Shown: positions 13,814 through 16,100 of the stretch, one piece after another
Numbering within the stretch: position 1 is the stretch's first letter
Layout: each line of letters starts with the position of its first letter
Assembly (NCBI GenBank): GCA_034431935.1
Contig: DAOUCU010000066.1
Location: 1-16,100 of the forward strand
Reading direction: 5' to 3'
From: JBFMDU01 sp034431935
Lineage (GTDB): Bacteria; Chloroflexota; Dehalococcoidia; GIF9; JBFMDU01
DNA length: 16,100 nt
Made by a program: the position numbers and the translations under genes
The notes under the pieces: generated by a model
The model's database searches: none
Seen by the model: the letters and a program-made list of their open reading frames with translations, nothing else
What the model was told of the DNA's origin: nothing

Positions 13814-15049
13814 ATGGCCCCTCCCCGCATCGTTGTCACCGGCGTTGGCGCAGTCACGGCTGTCGGCCTGAATACCGCTGATTTCTGGTCGGCCCTGATA
13901 GCAGGCAGGTCGGGCGTAACTTCGATTACCAGGTTCGATGCTTCCACTTATCCGTCGAAGCTAGCCGCCGAGATCAATGGTTTCGATCCTCAGAAATACA
14001 TGGATGTCAAGCTGGCGGAGCGGACCGGCCCTTATACCCAGTGGGCGATTGCCTCGACAGTGATGGCGATGGAAATGGCCGGGCTAGATATGCAGAAGGA
14101 AAGGTCAGAGCGCGTAGGCACCGTCATTGCCACCACCGGCGATGTCCATAAAATCGGCGACGAGACCGATGTCCTGAAAGCTCGCGGTCCCCGCCGGATC
14201 GACCCTTTGTTCATGAACCGTATCTCGGCGCACATGGCTCCGGTGCAGGTAGGCAAGTTCATCGGTGCCCGGGGGCCGAATACCAGCATTAACAGCGCCT
14301 GCGCCAGCGGCAGTGACGCCATCGGGATGGCCTTCAATCACATGCGGCTCGGCCGGGCAGATGTCATTGTGGCCGGCGGCACCGATACTCTGGTCTCGCC
14401 AATCTGCGTGGCCACCATGGGGCTGCTCGGTGCCCTTTCGCGTGACGCTGAGCCGGGCAAAGCGCCGCGGCCTTTTGATAAAGACCGCAACGGCATGGTG
14501 GTGGGAGAGGGGGCGGGGATGCTGGTACTGGAGACGCTGGAGCACGCCAGGGCGCGCGGGGCAAAAATACTCTGCGAGATGGCCGGGGCCGGCTGGTCAT
14601 ACGATGCCAGAAACGATACCGCGCCTGACCCGGAAGGCGAAGCGCTGGCCATGAAAGCGGCCCTTGATGATGCCGGAATGAGGCCGGAAGAGATTGACTA
14701 CATCAACGCTCACGGCACCGGTACCAGGCTGAACGATGCTTCCGAGACGAAGGCGCTGAAGCTGGTGCTGGGCAGTCATGCTTACCGGATACCCGTAAGC
14801 TCGAACAAGTCGATGATAGGGCATCTGGGCGCCGGGGCCGGTGGGGTTGAAGCCGTTGCCTCTGTATTGACCATGGTCAACGGGGTCATCCCGCCGACTA
14901 TCAACTACGTTACGCCTGACCCGGAGTGCGACCTTGACTATGTACCGAACGCGGCGCGGAAGGCTGAAGTGACCGGCATCATGTCGAACTCATTCGGTAT
15001 GGGCGGGCAGAACTGCACTATCATCTTCCGGCGTTTTACCGGCGCGTAG
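13814..15049 (+). CDS. fabF: Beta-ketoacyl-ACP synthase II
   Basis: Condenses malonyl-ACP with acyl-ACP in fatty-acid elongation. It is 411 residues long, the normal size for KAS II. The Cys-His-His active site is visible: NSACASGSDAIG with Cys163, INAHGTGTRLNDASE with His300, and SNKSMIGHLGAGAGG with the conserved Lys and His337. The N-terminus RIVVTGVGAVTAVG and the GGQNC(T) motif near the end (MSNSFGMGGQN) are typical of FabF rather than FabH. Three starts are possible (TTG 13808, ATG 13811, ATG 13814). AGAGG at 13803-13807 spaces best for 13814, but two extra residues are possible. It follows the acpP stop by 9 bases and is the last gene of the cluster. No fabD, fabG or fabH lies in the window. 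Confidence 0.95.
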   Translation: MAPPRIVVTGVGAVTAVGLNTADFWSALIAGRSGVTSITRFDASTYPSKLAAEINGFDPQKYMDVKLAERTGPYTQWAIASTVMAMEMAGLDMQKERSERVGTVIATTGDVHKIGDETDVLKARGPRRIDPLFMNRISAHMAPVQVGKFIGARGPNTSINSACASGSDAIGMAFNHMRLGRADVIVAGGTDTLVSPICVATMGLLGALSRDAEPGKAPRPFDKDRNGMVVGEGAGMLVLETLEHARARGAKILCEMAGAGWSYDARNDTAPDPEGEALAMKAALDDAGMRPEEIDYINAHGTGTRLNDASETKALKLVLGSHAYRIPVSSNKSMIGHLGAGAGGVEAVASVLTMVNGVIPPTINYVTPDPECDLDYVPNAARKAEVTGIMSNSFGMGGQNCTIIFRRFTGA

Positions 15050-15108
15050 GCTGCTTGCCTGCCTGATCGGTCTATTCAATCACAAATACCTCCGGTTGTT
15101 GGCTGGTG

Positions 15109-15114
15109 TATAAT
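15109..15114 (+). promoter_or_regulatory. -10 box of the YtxG/YtxH-like gene pair
   Basis: A perfect TATAAT. The -35 region (ATACCT-like) is poor. Transcription from about 15121 would exclude the in-frame TTG at 15114 as a start codon and lead to the strong ribosome site at 15136. Confidence 0.5.
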
Positions 15115-15135
15115 TGATTTCACCCACAACTGAGG

Positions 15136-15143
15136 GGGAGGTG
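15136..15143 (+). promoter_or_regulatory. Ribosome binding site selecting a TTG start
   Basis: GGGAGGTG, 6 bases before the TTG at 15150. The in-frame GTG at 15141 lies inside this sequence and so is not a workable start. Confidence 0.6.
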
Positions 15144-15149
15144 ACGCCC

Positions 15150-15452
15150 TTGGGTATTGAATGGTACCGCGACCTCAGCATTACCTTGATGGGGTTCATT
15201 TCCACGCTGGTATTCATCTTCTTCGGGGTGGTTATTTTCCTTATCTACCGTCAGGCCAAGTCAGCGGCGGCTTCGGTAAAGGCGGCTTCAAACACGGTTA
15301 ACGAGACCGTGGGCATGATCCGGGACGAGGTAGTGAGGCCGGTGTTCAAGGTTGCCGCATTGATCGAAGGTCTCCGTGAAGGCATCGAAAAGCTGGTAAG
15401 CATGTTTGAAAAGCGAGAAGAACAAGGGGGTGGCAGAAATGTCGGACAGTAG
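15150..15452 (+). CDS. Small single-pass membrane protein, YtxG/DUF948-like
   Basis: A 100-residue protein with one transmembrane helix at about 10-33 (ITLMGFISTLVFIFFGVVIF). A heptad-like amphipathic region follows from about 38 to 88 (SAAASVKAASNTVNETVGMI, then RDEVVRPVFKVAALIEGL). A charged tail ends EKREEQGGGRNVGQ. This layout, and the YtxH-like gene directly after it, resemble the YtxG (DUF948)/YtxH pairs of Firmicutes; the resemblance is at architecture level and I am not certain of the family. The function is unknown; an envelope or stress role would be inference. The start is the TTG at 15150, because the perfect -10 box at 15109-15114 rules out the TTG at 15114. The gene overlaps the next by 14 bases. 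Confidence 0.7.
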   Translation: MGIEWYRDLSITLMGFISTLVFIFFGVVIFLIYRQAKSAAASVKAASNTVNETVGMIRDEVVRPVFKVAALIEGLREGIEKLVSMFEKREEQGGGRNVGQ

Positions 15453-15702
15453 CTCCGGCTCCAGTTTCTTTGCCGGGTTTCTCATGGGGGCGGTGGTCGG
15501 TGCGGTTTTAGGAATCATGTTTGCGCCGCGGCCCGGCCGTGAGACGCGCGACCTCTGGCGCGACCGGCTTGGGGACGCCAAGCTGAAGGCTATGGATGTG
15601 GTTGACGAGATTCGGGACGAAGTTGAGGAGGTGAAGGACAGGGCGCAGTCGACTCTGGAAAGCCGTAAGTCGGGCGAGGGCAAAGCGGCCAAACCGGCCT
15701 GA
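15439..15702 (+). CDS. YtxH-like glycine-zipper small protein
   Basis: An 87-residue protein. A hydrophobic segment at about 10-29 contains a perfect glycine zipper, with Gly13, 17, 21 and 25 in GFLMGAVVGAVLGIMFAP. The GIMFAPRPGRETRD turn after it is the characteristic end of YtxH (gas-vesicle-like) domains. The rest is a strongly charged helix (DEIRDEVEEVKDRAQ) with a basic Lys/Ala tail. The ATG at 15439 has AGGGGG 8 bases upstream; TTG 15406 and GTG 15430 are in-frame alternatives but lie within the preceding gene or its ribosome site. It overlaps the preceding gene by 14 bases in another frame, so the two are translationally coupled. YtxH proteins are linked to general stress in Bacillus, but their biochemical role is not known. 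Confidence 0.8.
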   Translation: MSDSSSGSSFFAGFLMGAVVGAVLGIMFAPRPGRETRDLWRDRLGDAKLKAMDVVDEIRDEVEEVKDRAQSTLESRKSGEGKAAKPA

Positions 15703-15806
15703 ATTCAGAAAATGGGCGCGTGAGCAACCTTTGGCCAGCGCGTCTTTGAAATCGCCTCTCCGGAGTATCCGGCAGCCATTCCACGGGTATATCTAAGTAA
15801 TCCAGC

Positions 15807-15811
15807 GGAGG
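15807..15811 (+). promoter_or_regulatory. Ribosome binding site of the AI-2E transporter gene
   Basis: GGAGG, 6 bases before the TTG at 15818. It supports this non-ATG start for a reading frame that runs off the window. The gap 15703-15806 holds only a short CCGGA/TCCGG inverted repeat near 15760 and no gene that I can see. Confidence 0.65.
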
Positions 15812-15817
15812 CAGACC

Positions 15818-16100
15818 TTGAACGGTGTTGGCGCTTTCCTCAAAAGGCACTGGCAGTTGATCACGTTTGTTGTCGGCCTCTGCCTCTTTTTCTGGGCTTT
15901 ATGGAAGATGGCCGGTGTTATTTTGCCATTCCTCCTCGGCATTATCATCGCCTACCTGCTTGTCCCGCTGATAAAGTGGCTGGAAAAGAAACTACCCGGC
16001 GGCAAGAGGCATCCCGGACTGAAGCGCGCTTCGATTATCGCCGGTATCTATCTGGTCGGTCTGGTCCTGCTCGGCGGCTGGGTGGCGTACATGATTGTGG
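15818..16100 (+). CDS. AI-2E family transporter (UPF0118/PerM), N-terminal part
   Basis: An open frame of 94 codons cut by the window edge. It begins MNGVGAFLKRHWQLITF (TTG start) and continues with the hydrophobic stretch VVGLCLFFWALWKMAGVI, then LPFLLGIIIAYLLVPLIKWLEK, the block most diagnostic of the AI-2E transporter family. A basic loop with KRHPGLKRASII leads into a third membrane segment. Family members are eight-helix membrane proteins of about 330-400 residues. Some export autoinducer-2, others act as Na+/H+ antiporters or are uncharacterised, so the substrate is open. It lies 115 bases after the YtxH-like gene on the same strand and may be transcribed with it. Confidence 0.85.
   Translation, partial: MNGVGAFLKRHWQLITFVVGLCLFFWALWKMAGVILPFLLGIIIAYLLVPLIKWLEKKLPGGKRHPGLKRASIIAGIYLVGLVLLGGWVAYMIV

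Overview
The window looks like part of a GC-rich bacterial chromosome carrying mostly ordinary single-copy genes. Type-4 uracil-DNA glycosylase, RNase J, FtsK, a methanogen-like short thymidylate synthase, a TAXI-type binding lipoprotein and YtxG/YtxH-like small proteins occur together, with no sign of a Gram-negative outer-membrane system. This would fit Chloroflexota (Dehalococcoidia-like) or a related lineage. The taxonomic guess is inference from gene content, not a database result. Nearly all genes read on the + strand. No rRNA, tRNA, CRISPR array, insertion sequence or phage gene was seen, and no gene-free stretch exceeds about 200 bases.

Layout. 1-265: a short minus-strand fragment of a beta-sandwich (lectin/jelly-roll-like) protein. 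302-1468: a TauE/SafE (TSUP) permease with its usual small DUF1634 partner. 1557-6068: a tight nucleic-acid operon of type-4 uracil-DNA glycosylase, RNase J and FtsK DNA translocase. 6101-6873: a compact AbrB-type antitoxin / PIN-toxin module with its own promoter and a 14-bp perfect palindrome on the -10/start region. 6945-8123: an orphan TAXI-type substrate-binding lipoprotein carrying an unexpected CxxCH motif. 8318-8992: a short thymidylate synthase. 9089-9379 (minus): a DUF167/YggU protein. 9485-12423: a four-PAS soluble histidine kinase overlapping by one base a metallo-beta-lactamase-fold hydrolase. 12529-15049: plsX-acpP-fabF, a membrane-lipid cluster. 15150-15702: two small membrane-associated proteins (YtxG/DUF948-like and YtxH-like). 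15818-end: the start of an AI-2E-family transporter, cut by the window edge.

How it works together. The lipid cluster links acyl carrier protein, chain elongation (FabF) and entry of acyl groups into phospholipid synthesis (PlsX). The udg-rnj-ftsK operon joins uracil repair, RNA turnover and chromosome segregation. The toxin-antitoxin pair appears to be an insert between ftsK and the TAXI gene.

Several promoters are readable. Three share a TGn extended -10 box (upstream of udg, the antitoxin and plsX). Several genes (TSUP permease, udg, DUF167, perhaps the kinase) have -10 boxes so close to the start codon that their mRNAs should be leaderless or nearly so. The least ordinary items are the cysteine-rich TAXI lipoprotein, the palindrome-controlled toxin-antitoxin module and the leaderless-start pattern. 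I did not find a clearly novel multi-gene system.
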